Assembly: GCA_017459985.1 (NCBI GenBank)
Contig: JAFUBX010000030.1
Location: 1-64,000 of the forward strand
Direction: 5' to 3'
Length of the DNA stretch: 64,000 nucleotides
Origin: Parasporobacterium sp.
GTDB taxonomy: Bacteria > Bacillota > Clostridia > Lachnospirales > Lachnospiraceae
Under the pieces are notes generated by a model, which was not told the DNA's origin, made no database searches, and saw nothing but the letters and a program-made list of their open reading frames with translations. The translations under genes were made by a program, and so were the position numbers. Position 1 is the stretch's first letter; every line of letters begins with the position of its first letter. This document shows, piece after piece, positions 1 to 6,826 of the stretch.

Positions 1-95
1 CCCACGGCCGCCACGGCTCCAAGCCCACAAGCCCATAGAGAATGACCTCTGAGGTTGGATTAATTCCGACCTCCGGGGTCTTTTTTTGTCCTCAT
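1..95 (+). repeat. Dispersed repeat, copy A, with terminator hairpin
   Basis: First of three related copies. The left part is rich in CCACGG words. A hairpin at 44-80 (GACC...GGTC outer pairs, GAGGT/ACCTC inner pairs) is followed by seven T at 81-87, the form of a rho-independent terminator for rightward transcription. Copy B lies exactly 412 bases downstream. Read on the minus strand, the CCACGG part encodes LYGLVGLEPWRPWG, which matches the tail of the AraC protein at 4567. The gene that this terminator would serve lies left of the window. Confidence 0.7.
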
Positions 96-412
96 TTTCA
101 GTGTTTTAATACGCCTTCCACGGCTGCCACGGCTCATGCCAGACCGCCAGCGGATGGCTTAAAATCAATATTTTTTGAAGTTCGAAAGAAGTCTGCCACG
201 GCCAACACGGCATTGAAGCCTTGGGAGCCGTGGAAGCCGTCGGGATGGCTCTTCCGGGCGACTCCCGGGAGGCACTTTAAATGCAAAATAAGAATGAATA
301 CAGCCCGCCCTGAAGGAAAAATGAAATCGAATTTTGGAGGGGAGAGGTGTGCTAAGCATCAGAACTTGATGAGTCGTAACCGCCGCCCCGCGGAAATTCG
401 AAATTAGATTTC
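96..412. other. Spacer between repeat copies A and B, no gene seen
   Basis: No open frame here has a ribosome site or a recognisable product. The stretch contains further short words of the repeat (CCACGGCTGCCACGGCTC at about 119-136, and GGAGCCGTGGAAGCCG near 227), so it may be an older, degraded array of the same repeat rather than unique sequence. Confidence 0.4.
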
Positions 413-500
413 CCCACGGCCGCCACGGCTCCAGGCCCACAAGCCCATAGAGAATGACCTCTGAGGTTGGATTTATTCCGACCTCCGGGGTCTTTTTTTT
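413..500 (+). repeat. Dispersed repeat, copy B, with terminator hairpin
   Basis: Nearly identical to the first 87 bases of the window: only a few differences, such as AGGCCC for AAGCCC and TTTATT for TTAATT in the loop. The hairpin is at 456-492, followed by eight T. The mutation in the loop with a preserved stem suggests that the hairpin matters, or simply recent duplication. Confidence 0.7.
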
Positions 501-639
501 GAGCGAATAGATGCAGATGATGACTTAATAATATTTTGAAACCAGGCGGCATTTCGGATTGTTCAAACAATTCTATTGATTTCAAAATATGAACGATTTA
601 CATTATATCTTAAGAATGGAAATATCTAAATGAAACAGC

Positions 640-1000
640 TATTAATCCCCCAACGGTAGCTGGGGAGACTAACAGATGCCGGAGGAGATGCCCGGGGTAA
701 TAAAATCCCGTGCTAAACTTTGAGTAGTTTTAGATAACTATACTTTTCTCACAGAAGAGGCGTTTCGGAGGTCTTTTGTGAGAAAGGCTCCAGGTTTTCT
801 TATGAAAGCTAGGGGTGCGGAGGAAATATCAGAATAGCAGGATCAAGAGAGATACATAAAATGTTAGAAGAGCCGCCTTTCAGGCGGCAATCCAGTAACA
901 CGACGATGGCTCCTCAAACCGCCTTTAGGTGGAGAAACAATAGTGCCCCGGATGGGCGTAATCAAACCACCAGCATATCGGGTGGTCGTGAATTTAGGGA
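640..1000 (+). ncRNA. Chain of hairpins resembling an IS200/IS605 right end (omega-RNA-like), transposase absent
   Basis: Five simple hairpins follow one another: CCCCA/TGGGG at about 646-663, GCCGCCT/AGGCGGC at 872-888, CCGCC/GGTGG at 919-932, GCCC/GGGC at 945-956 and ACCACC/GGTGGT at 966-986, the last followed by GTGAATTTAGGG. TnpB-encoding IS200/IS605 elements carry such a run of stems at their right end, where the guide RNA scaffold is made. I see no TnpB or TnpA reading frame, so this would be an element remnant or a solo right end. The assignment rests on overall appearance, not on a covariance search. It could also be an unrelated structured RNA. Confidence 0.4.
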
Positions 1001-1086
1001 TTTTGCTGAATAAGAAAAAAGCACAAACAAAATATATTGCTTTAGAAGAATGCAAAAATATCATCGCAGAAAAGTATTAAATCACT

Positions 1087-1284
1087 TTGACGAGATCAGG
1101 ATGCCTTTCCCCGGGACATAAGACCTGTAAAAACTTTGCAGCCACCGGGGCATTTACAATCAGCATGGCCGATGCAGATCATGTAGCAGCCTGTGATTAT
1201 GTTGGGATTGCTACCGGAAATAAGACAGAAGACAAATTTGCCAAAGCAGGATTTACCGCAACAAAAAGCGAATTGGGAGAGAGG
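1087..1284 (+). pseudogene. Flavin reductase (FMN-binding split-barrel) fragment
   Basis: The 60-odd codons before the GNAT start read as the middle of a flavin reductase family protein: CKNFAATGAFTIS, then DYVGIATGNKTEDKFAKAGF, which is the conserved G-x-x-S/T-G-N-K-x-x-D-K-F-x-K-x-G segment of that family. Both ends of the about 190-residue family are missing. The frame begins directly after the hairpin chain at 640-1000 and runs without a stop into the GNAT gene. It therefore looks like a gene relic left at a rearrangement breakpoint, not a fused functional domain. Confidence 0.65.
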
Positions 1285-1287
1285 TTA

Positions 1288-1767
1288 ATGCTAAGGTTAC
1301 AGACAGTTCAGAAAAAGGACAGAGATTTGCTTTGGAACATCAATCAGAAATATCTGTATGAGATGACAAATTTCTATGATGATCCGATGGATGAAAACGG
1401 AAACTATCATTATGGGTATTTTGATGATTATTTCTCGGATCCGGTAAGAGTGGCTTATTTCATATTTGATGATGAAGTGCTTGTGGGATTTGCGATGATC
1501 TGCCCATACTCAAATATAGAGCAGAATCCTGATTACACAATGGCAGAGTTCACAGTATTTCCGGCTTATCGAAGAAAGCATATTGCTTTTGATGCCGTAG
1601 AAATGATCCTGGATAAGCATCCGGGGAAGTGGGAGATCAAATATAACGAGAAAAATGGTGGCGCAAAGAAGTTATGGAATACAGTGGCAGCTCCGTATGG
1701 ACCGGAAGTGCATCATCTGAATGAAGAGGAAACGGTTCTCGTATTCGAGGTGAAAGACGAGTCATGA
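1288..1767 (+). CDS. GNAT family N-acetyltransferase
   Basis: 159 residues. The start at 1288 (MLRLQTVQ) is preferred over the longer open frame because GGGAGAGAGG lies just upstream and because the preceding codons belong to a different family. The fold signature is visible: an N-terminal helix region, beta strands YFIFDDEVLVGFAMI, then the acetyl-CoA loop FTVFPAYRRKHIA (R/Q-x-x-G/A-like) and a C-terminal LVFEV strand. The family transfers an acetyl group from acetyl-CoA to an amine; the substrate cannot be told. It overlaps the next gene by four bases (ATGA), so the two are translated together. Confidence 0.8.
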   Translation: MLRLQTVQKKDRDLLWNINQKYLYEMTNFYDDPMDENGNYHYGYFDDYFSDPVRVAYFIFDDEVLVGFAMICPYSNIEQNPDYTMAEFTVFPAYRRKHIAFDAVEMILDKHPGKWEIKYNEKNGGAKKLWNTVAAPYGPEVHHLNEEETVLVFEVKDES

Positions 1768-2600
1768 AAAAAGTTGGTATTGTGGCATGTTCAGATGCTC
1801 AAAAGGAAGAGTATCGCAAGCAGAATGAGGAATTGATCAGATTCCTTGAATCGAATGGTATTCAGCCAGTGATGAGCTCATGCATATATGAAAAACATGA
1901 CAGCGTTTTCTCCGGCTCTCCCAAAGAGAAGGCAAGCCAGCTGATGAGAATGTTCGCAAAGCCTGATATTGAAGAGATTTATGATATTTCAGGCGGAGAT
2001 ATGGCAAACCAGATTTTGGATGATCTTGATTATGAGATAATAGCTGAAAGCAAGGCTGTTTTCTGGGGTTATAGTGATCTGACTACAGTCATCAATGCCA
2101 TCTATACAATGACTGGAAAGGCAAGCGTATTATACCAGGTAAAGTTTATGACGAGTTTCGGCACTTCAGCAGAATTGCAAAGAGAGAGGTTTCAAAACCG
2201 TGATGAACTGTTTTCACCAACATTTGAGTTTGTTCAAAAGGATGTTATGAGCGGCATAGTAGTCGGAGGAAATATACGATGCTTTCTGAAACTGGCAGGC
2301 ACCCGGTATTTTCCTGCTCTTGAAAACAAGATTCTACTCCTGGAAGCTCTGGGAGGGGAGGTGCCCCAGATGGCAACATACCTTGCCTCGTTAAAGCAAA
2401 TAGGGGCATTTGAGAAGGTGAATGGAATTATACTTGGTACTTTTACTACAATGGAAAAGAATCATTGTGTTCCGGATATTATAACTCTGATAAAGGAATA
2501 CGCTCATCCGGAAACACCAATAGCAGTTACAAAGGAAATTGGTCATGGAGATAATGCTAAGGCGATTTTTATAGGAAAAGAAATTGAAATTTCAGTTTGA
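1764..2600 (+). CDS. S66 family LD-carboxypeptidase / MccF-like serine peptidase
   Basis: 278 residues, complete. The S66 family cleaves the terminal D-amino acid of murein tetrapeptide in peptidoglycan recycling, or detoxifies peptidyl-nucleotide antibiotics such as microcin C (MccF branch). The nucleophile elbow GYSD gives Ser104, the acidic residue lies in LLLEALGGE (about Glu194) and the His in GHGD is His261, so the Ser-Glu-His triad is intact. There is no signal peptide, so it acts in the cytoplasm. It shares an ATGA overlap with the GNAT gene; co-occurrence of an acetyltransferase and an MccF-like enzyme fits self-protection from an aminoacyl-nucleotide toxin, but that is inference. 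Confidence 0.85.
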   Translation: MKKVGIVACSDAQKEEYRKQNEELIRFLESNGIQPVMSSCIYEKHDSVFSGSPKEKASQLMRMFAKPDIEEIYDISGGDMANQILDDLDYEIIAESKAVFWGYSDLTTVINAIYTMTGKASVLYQVKFMTSFGTSAELQRERFQNRDELFSPTFEFVQKDVMSGIVVGGNIRCFLKLAGTRYFPALENKILLLEALGGEVPQMATYLASLKQIGAFEKVNGIILGTFTTMEKNHCVPDIITLIKEYAHPETPIAVTKEIGHGDNAKAIFIGKEIEISV

Positions 2601-2633
2601 GCATATAATCTGGGGTTCATCGGAGGAATAGTA

Positions 2634-2957
2634 ATGGGAGACTTTAGCATTAATGAGATGCTTGAAATGCAGCAAGCTTTGCAGGAGAAATATAAAGATA
2701 TCTGGGAAGGTATATCGCCGGAAGTCGGAAAGAACAAGTTATTATGGATGATAGGAGAAATTGGTGAAATTATAGATATCATGAAGAAGCATGGTGGAGA
2801 AACGGCCTGCAAGGATGCAGAACTGCGCAAGCAGCTTGTTGAAGAACTGGCAGACGTCCTCATGTATTATAATGATGTACTGCTTTGCTATGATTTATTC
2901 AGGAGTAATCCGGACGGACACGATGCTAATCACTCAATAAGGGTATTTGATATATGA
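2634..2957 (+). CDS. MazG-like nucleotide pyrophosphohydrolase, altered C-terminus
   Basis: 107 residues, with a good ribosome site GGAGGAATAGTA before the ATG. The MazG signature is present: MIGEIGEIIDIMKK followed by EELADVLMYYNDV, i.e. the E-x-x-E and E-x-x-D helices that bind magnesium. The family hydrolyses nucleoside triphosphates to monophosphates and pyrophosphate. After LLCYDL the usual tail of the short MazG-like proteins is missing and is replaced by FRSNPDGHDANHSIRVFDI, so the 3' end was probably lost at a breakpoint just before the 118-bp repeats. It may still be active because the catalytic helices are intact. Confidence 0.75.
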   Translation: MGDFSINEMLEMQQALQEKYKDIWEGISPEVGKNKLLWMIGEIGEIIDIMKKHGGETACKDAELRKQLVEELADVLMYYNDVLLCYDLFRSNPDGHDANHSIRVFDI

Positions 2958-3013
2958 GATATCCCATGGCAATCAAAAGAGATATCCGACGATGATTGCG
3001 GAAGATAGTCACC

Positions 3014-3045
3014 CACCCAAGGTACAGTAGTGCCGTCTTTGGGTG
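3014..3045. other. Hairpin ahead of the 118-bp repeats
   Basis: CACCCAA at 3014-3020 pairs with TTGGGTG at 3039-3045, extended inside by GGTA/TGCC. No T-run follows, so it is not a standard terminator for the MazG-like gene. It precedes the tandem repeats and may belong to the same structured block. Confidence 0.5.
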
Positions 3046-3054
3046 ATCAGCGAA

Positions 3055-3410
3055 ATAATTGTCAATTACTATCCCTGCGCTGATCCGGAAAACAGGGATA
3101 GCAGATGGCAGTTTTCTTATATATAGTCCAATTTGCGAGGTGGGAGAAGCCCCTAACCGGACCATATATAAAATTATCAGAAAAACTTATCCCTGTTTCG
3201 ATTTTGAAAACAGGGATAGAAAACAGCGATTTTTCAAAATATGGTCCAATATGAAGGCTCTGAGAAGGCCTGTACTGGACTATATATGAAATTATTGGGA
3301 AATGATATCCCTGTTTTCGCAGAAATGACAGGGATAGTGAATGGCAATTATTTCCTGGATGGCCCAAATGGCATGATGGAAGCAAGTACGGATGAAGCCG
3401 CCGACGGCAT
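3055..3410. repeat. Three imperfect 118-bp tandem repeats, each with two stem-loops
   Basis: The inverted repeat TATCCCTG...CAGGGATA occurs at 3070-3100, 3188-3218 and 3306-3336, exactly 118 bases apart, and the word GTCCA/GCCCA occurs at 3126, 3244 and 3362 with the same period. A second potential stem in each unit pairs ATATNGTCC with GGACNATAT. Sequence between the arms has diverged while the arms are kept. As 118 is not a multiple of three, the repeats are not a protein repeat, and open frames crossing them are accidental. The role is unknown. Confidence 0.8.
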
Positions 3411-3456
3411 TGCATATGATATAGTGACATTGGAATAAAGGGTTAGGAGAGTATTT

Positions 3457-4542
3457 ATGAACATCGAACAGCTGATCAATCAGATGACTGTGGAAGAAAA
3501 AACAGCGCTCGTCAGCGGCACTGACTTTATGTATACCAACCCGATCCCGCGGCTGGGGATTCCTTCCTTGTGTATGTCGGATGGACCTCACGGACTTCGC
3601 AGGCAAATCGGGGATGGCGATAACGGAGTGAGTCAGTCGGAACCTGCGACTGCATTTCCGACGGCGGCAACCACGGCATCAAGCTGGAATCCTGAAAATG
3701 TTCGGAAAATGGGAGAAGCGATTGCTGGGGAGTGCCGTTATTACGGCGTCCATACATTGCTTGGACCCGGTGTCAATATCAAACGCAACCCCCTGTGCGG
3801 AAGGAACTTTGAATATTTCTCCGAGGACCCGTATCTTTCCGGCGTGATGGGTGCAGCCGAGGTAGAAGGTATACAGAGCAAGGGAGTAGGCGTTGCACTG
3901 AAACACTTCGCATTGAATAATTCCGAACACTTCCGTTTTATGGGAAATTCTGTCGCTTCTGAGAAAGCCGTCCGGGAGATCTATCTGAAAGCATTTGAAT
4001 ACGTCGTAAAGAACGCAAAACCTGCGACCGTGATGTGCGCTTATAACCAGATTAATGGGACTTACTGCTCCGAGAATAAATGGCTGCTGACGGATGTCCT
4101 GCGTAAGGAGTGGGGATTTGACGGCGTCGTGATGACAGACTGAGGCGCGATGCATGACCGGGTCCGGAGTCTGCAGGCAGGACTCGACCTCGAAATGCCA
4201 GGTGATACTGCCATCTGCCGCCGATGGATCCTGGATGGTATTGCAGATGGTATAGGCAGGATTCTTTTCAAGGCCGTGCTGAGCGTAGCAGAGAAGCAGG
4301 CCAAGGAGGCAGAGAAGCTCCCAGACGGTCCGGAAAAGGAAAACAAAAGGAAGGGTGCGCTGTTTTTGAAACGGATTCTGGAATCGAATTCCCTGCGTTC
4401 AATGTCGATGACAGCAGGCACATCCCTGCCTTATAACTATGCCGAGGGATTTATTGCCCTGACGAATCGCAGGCTGATTCGTGGCGTCCTGTGCTTCCTG
4501 AAAAAGATCAAGGTTCCAGAGCTTCCCAAAAACCAAAAATGA
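3457..4542 (+). pseudogene. Broken GH3 beta-glycosidase, duplicate of the gene at 11060
   Basis: Near-identical copy of the intact GH3 gene at 11060-13195, including about 28 bases upstream with the same ribosome site (GGTTAGGAGAG). Two lesions are visible. Codon 229 is TGA at 4141-4143 where the intact gene has TGG, directly after the catalytic nucleophile Asp228 (VMTD). In addition, 1050 bases (350 codons) are missing after the words GIADG, joining directly to GRILFKAVLS; the frame is kept across this deletion. The rest of the catalytic domain, the C-terminal sandwich and the fibronectin-like part are gone. No active enzyme is expected. Confidence 0.9.
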
Positions 4543-4562
4543 GCGGAAACTTGGTTTTAGAT

Positions 4563-4612
4563 TCCCCTACGGCCGCTTCGGCTCCAAGCCCACCAGCCCA
4601 TAGAGAGTATTA
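4563..4612. repeat. Dispersed repeat, copy C, at the end of the AraC gene
   Basis: CCCCTACGGCCGCTTCGGCTCC and the AAGCCCA..AGCCCATAGAGAG part match copies A and B at the left edge. Only the left half is present; the hairpin half diverges into the AraC coding sequence. On the minus strand it encodes the last residues LYGLVGLEPKRP of the AraC protein and its stop codon, so the repeat forms the 3' end of a gene. Confidence 0.65.
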
Positions 4613-5739
4613 CTCCGAGGTGCTGGTAAGGTTGTTTTTCGATATTCTCCTGGTGTCATTCCGACGTATTTCCGGAACATGCGGGAGAAATGATTTAAGG
4701 ACTCATATCCTGCAAGAGAGGCGATCTCAGCAATTCGTTTGTTGGTTTTTCGCAGATACTCTTTTGCGTGGCTTATCCGGATCTCTGTAACAATTTCAGA
4801 GAAGGTTTTTTGAAAATGCTGGTGAATGAATCGTGACAGATAGGTGCGATTGTAATGAAATTGCCGGGCGATCTGGTCCAGCGTAATAGTCTGGTAATTC
4901 AGCTGTATATAACGGTAAAGCCAGGCGACATCCATAGTTTCAACCGGATTCTGCTGGTAAAAAGAAATGGAATCCTGGTACTTTCGAAATGCCCGGGCAA
5001 GAAGTAATTTCAGTAGACTGATGGCGCAGGAATTGAAATAGTCCGTTTGCTTATCCATACATTCTGCAGCAAAGGACTGGATGTAAAAGCGGATTTCAGA
5101 GTCTTCCGGATCTGTGCGGATAACACAATAATTACCAATGGATTTATCAACCGAGTATCTGCGGAAAAACCGGGAGAGAGACAGATCGGAAGTCAGAAAA
5201 TCATGAAAGAGGATCTCAAAGGCAGAAGCTCGAACCACTGCTTCGATGGCAAAGGCATCCGCTGTTGTATGAACATAGTGAAGCAATCCAGGGGAAGCAA
5301 TAAACAGGTCTCCGGGATGCAGTTCAATCAGAGCTGTATCAAACATGATGCTGCAGATACCCTGATAAATATATGTGAAAGCATAAACATTTTGATAACT
5401 TTGACTCGTAAAACCATGAGCATGGATGTGCTGCGCACAGGCAACGTCCACGTGATCGGCCAGTGCAATCTGATTGCGTTCTTCCCGCTCTTTACGCAGT
5501 ACTTCAAGCACTCGCTTCACTTCGAATGGAATCCGGTCGTATGCAATCATAAAATCTTCCGGAGACATCTGTCCATTTAGTACAGGATTGGGCAATGCAT
5601 AATCCGAAAGAAGCCCTTTCTCCTCCATCTGAATCAAAGCTTCCGGAAATTCCGGGAGTTCCCGGCATCCTTCTCTGGCCAATTGTTTATGGTAGTTTTT
5701 CACCATTTCGGGTGTTGCGTAATAGGTCTTCTCTTTCAT
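4567..5739 (-). CDS. AraC family transcriptional regulator with cupin sensor domain
   Basis: 390 residues. The N-terminal half has a cupin-like sugar-sensing region (FDTALIELHPGDLFIASPGLLHYVH at about 130-160). The C-terminal hundred residues hold two helix-turn-helix motifs: TLDQIARQFHYNRTYLSRFIH, then IAEIASLAGYESLNHFSRMFRKYVGMTPGEYR. The last 12-15 residues come from the dispersed repeat, so the native C-terminus was altered without touching the DNA-binding part. It is divergent from the SGNH hydrolase gene with 158 bases between, and it probably controls the surrounding glycan genes in response to a sugar. Confidence 0.85.
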   Translation of the reverse strand: MKEKTYYATPEMVKNYHKQLAREGCRELPEFPEALIQMEEKGLLSDYALPNPVLNGQMSPEDFMIAYDRIPFEVKRVLEVLRKEREERNQIALADHVDVACAQHIHAHGFTSQSYQNVYAFTYIYQGICSIMFDTALIELHPGDLFIASPGLLHYVHTTADAFAIEAVVRASAFEILFHDFLTSDLSLSRFFRRYSVDKSIGNYCVIRTDPEDSEIRFYIQSFAAECMDKQTDYFNSCAISLLKLLLARAFRKYQDSISFYQQNPVETMDVAWLYRYIQLNYQTITLDQIARQFHYNRTYLSRFIHQHFQKTFSEIVTEIRISHAKEYLRKTNKRIAEIASLAGYESLNHFSRMFRKYVGMTPGEYRKTTLPAPRSNTLYGLVGLEPKRP

Positions 5740-5897
5740 ATTCTATTTCCCCGATGCAATAATTATTACCATAAATACTATAAAATGTAAACATTTGCAT
5801 AATTATGGAAAAGTAACATCCTATGGAGGTACTGATCAGTCTGATATTATAAAAATGGAAATGATAAATAACTCAAATATTTCAAGGAGGAGAAAAC
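5740..5897. promoter_or_regulatory. Divergent AraC / SGNH control region
   Basis: 158 AT-rich bases between the two divergent genes. The short palindrome ATGTAAACAT sits near 5786 and related TAATTAT words occur on both sides (near 5760 and 5800), a plausible arrangement for regulator binding. A strong ribosome site AAGGAGGAG precedes the SGNH start. No promoter hexamers could be assigned with confidence. Confidence 0.35.
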
Positions 5898-6665
5898 ATG
5901 AAACGACTGATCGCACTTATCATTTGTGCAGTAACTGCTATTACGCTGACAATGCCCTTTACGGCTTCCGCTGCAAGGGAAATGAGTGAGCTTGCACAGG
6001 AAATTAAAGGAAGAGACGATATCGATAATAACTGGAAAGGTGCCATTTCCAATATTGCGAATGCCTATGATCCGGCACTTAGAAATCATGATACGATATT
6101 CTATGGGGCTTCCAATTTTTATCGCTGGAAAACCATGGAAGAGGATCTTGCTCCATATTCGGTTCAGAACCATGCATTTGGTGGTTCTGCTGACAAAGAT
6201 CTTGCTGTCTGGGCAGAATATATGCTGTATCTTTATGATCCGGTGATTGTATTCTTCCAGACCGGTTCCAATGATTATGTAGCAAGTCAAGCGGAAACGG
6301 ATGAGGAGAAGATTCAGGAAGCAATGGATTTCAAAAAAGAAATGTTTGCAGAATTCCATGAACATTTGCCGGATGCCACTTTTGTAGTCATGAGCGGAAT
6401 CCTCCTTCCCGGCCGTACCGAATATGTGGATATGACACTGGAGATCAACGATCAGCTGAAAGCACTCTGCGAAGAAACCGATTATATGGAATTCGTTGAT
6501 GCAGAAGCATTGACATATAACCGGGAGACCCATGAATTTGTGGACGATGTTGAGTCTCTGTTTATTGAAGATCAGATTCATCTGACAGAAGAGGCCAGAA
6601 TTACCTGGGCGGAAAACTGGATCCTTCCGATGCTGGAAGAACTGGATGCTCCGAAGGCAGAATAA
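5898..6665 (+). CDS. Secreted SGNH/GDSL-family hydrolase
   Basis: 255 residues with a clear signal peptide (MKRLIALIICAVTAITLTMP, cleavage after TASA). SGNH blocks are visible: block I FYGASNFY with nucleophile Ser72, the Gly of GGSADKD in block II, GSND at 123-126 for block III, and block V DQIHL with Asp225 and His228. These enzymes hydrolyse esters, commonly acetyl groups on xylan, mannan or pectin side chains, or lipids. As it sits beside GH39-like, GH3 and GH43 genes, a carbohydrate esterase role outside the cell is most likely. Its specificity cannot be read from the sequence. A terminator follows at 6680. Confidence 0.8.
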   Translation: MKRLIALIICAVTAITLTMPFTASAAREMSELAQEIKGRDDIDNNWKGAISNIANAYDPALRNHDTIFYGASNFYRWKTMEEDLAPYSVQNHAFGGSADKDLAVWAEYMLYLYDPVIVFFQTGSNDYVASQAETDEEKIQEAMDFKKEMFAEFHEHLPDATFVVMSGILLPGRTEYVDMTLEINDQLKALCEETDYMEFVDAEALTYNRETHEFVDDVESLFIEDQIHLTEEARITWAENWILPMLEELDAPKAE

Positions 6666-6679
6666 AATAATTATCGTAA

Positions 6680-6713
6680 CAGCCCCGCACAAATGAAAGT
6701 GCGGGGCTGTTTT
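6680..6713 (+). terminator. Rho-independent terminator after the SGNH gene
   Basis: CAGCCCCGCAC at 6680-6690 pairs perfectly with GTGCGGGGCTG at 6699-6709 across an eight-base loop and is followed by TTTT. Confidence 0.85.
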
Positions 6714-6826
6714 GGCAGATAGAGACCCGGAAGATTCTGTTGCGAATCTGTTGCGGTTTTTTTTCTATAATGTATCTGGTATCGGAGTATACATTTTCAA
6801 GTGAGTTTAGAAAAGGAGAGGAAACG

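Noticed and set aside
3059-3438. Open reading frames through the 118-bp repeats on both strands
   Set aside because: 118 is not a multiple of three, so the frames change from unit to unit; there is no ribosome site, and the conserved parts are hairpin arms.
4141-4143. TGA in the broken GH3 as a recoded (Trp or Sec) codon
   Set aside because: Other genes use TGA as stop, and the same copy has lost 350 further codons, so plain decay is the simple reading.
4150-4542. A separate 130-residue gene after the stop in the broken GH3
   Set aside because: It is the in-frame continuation of the GH3 copy after the TGA, missing 350 codons; it has no ribosome site of its own.
5847-6692. 281-residue minus-strand frame opposite the SGNH gene
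   Set aside because: Shadow of a gene with signal peptide and SGNH motifs on the plus strand; no ribosome site and no family.
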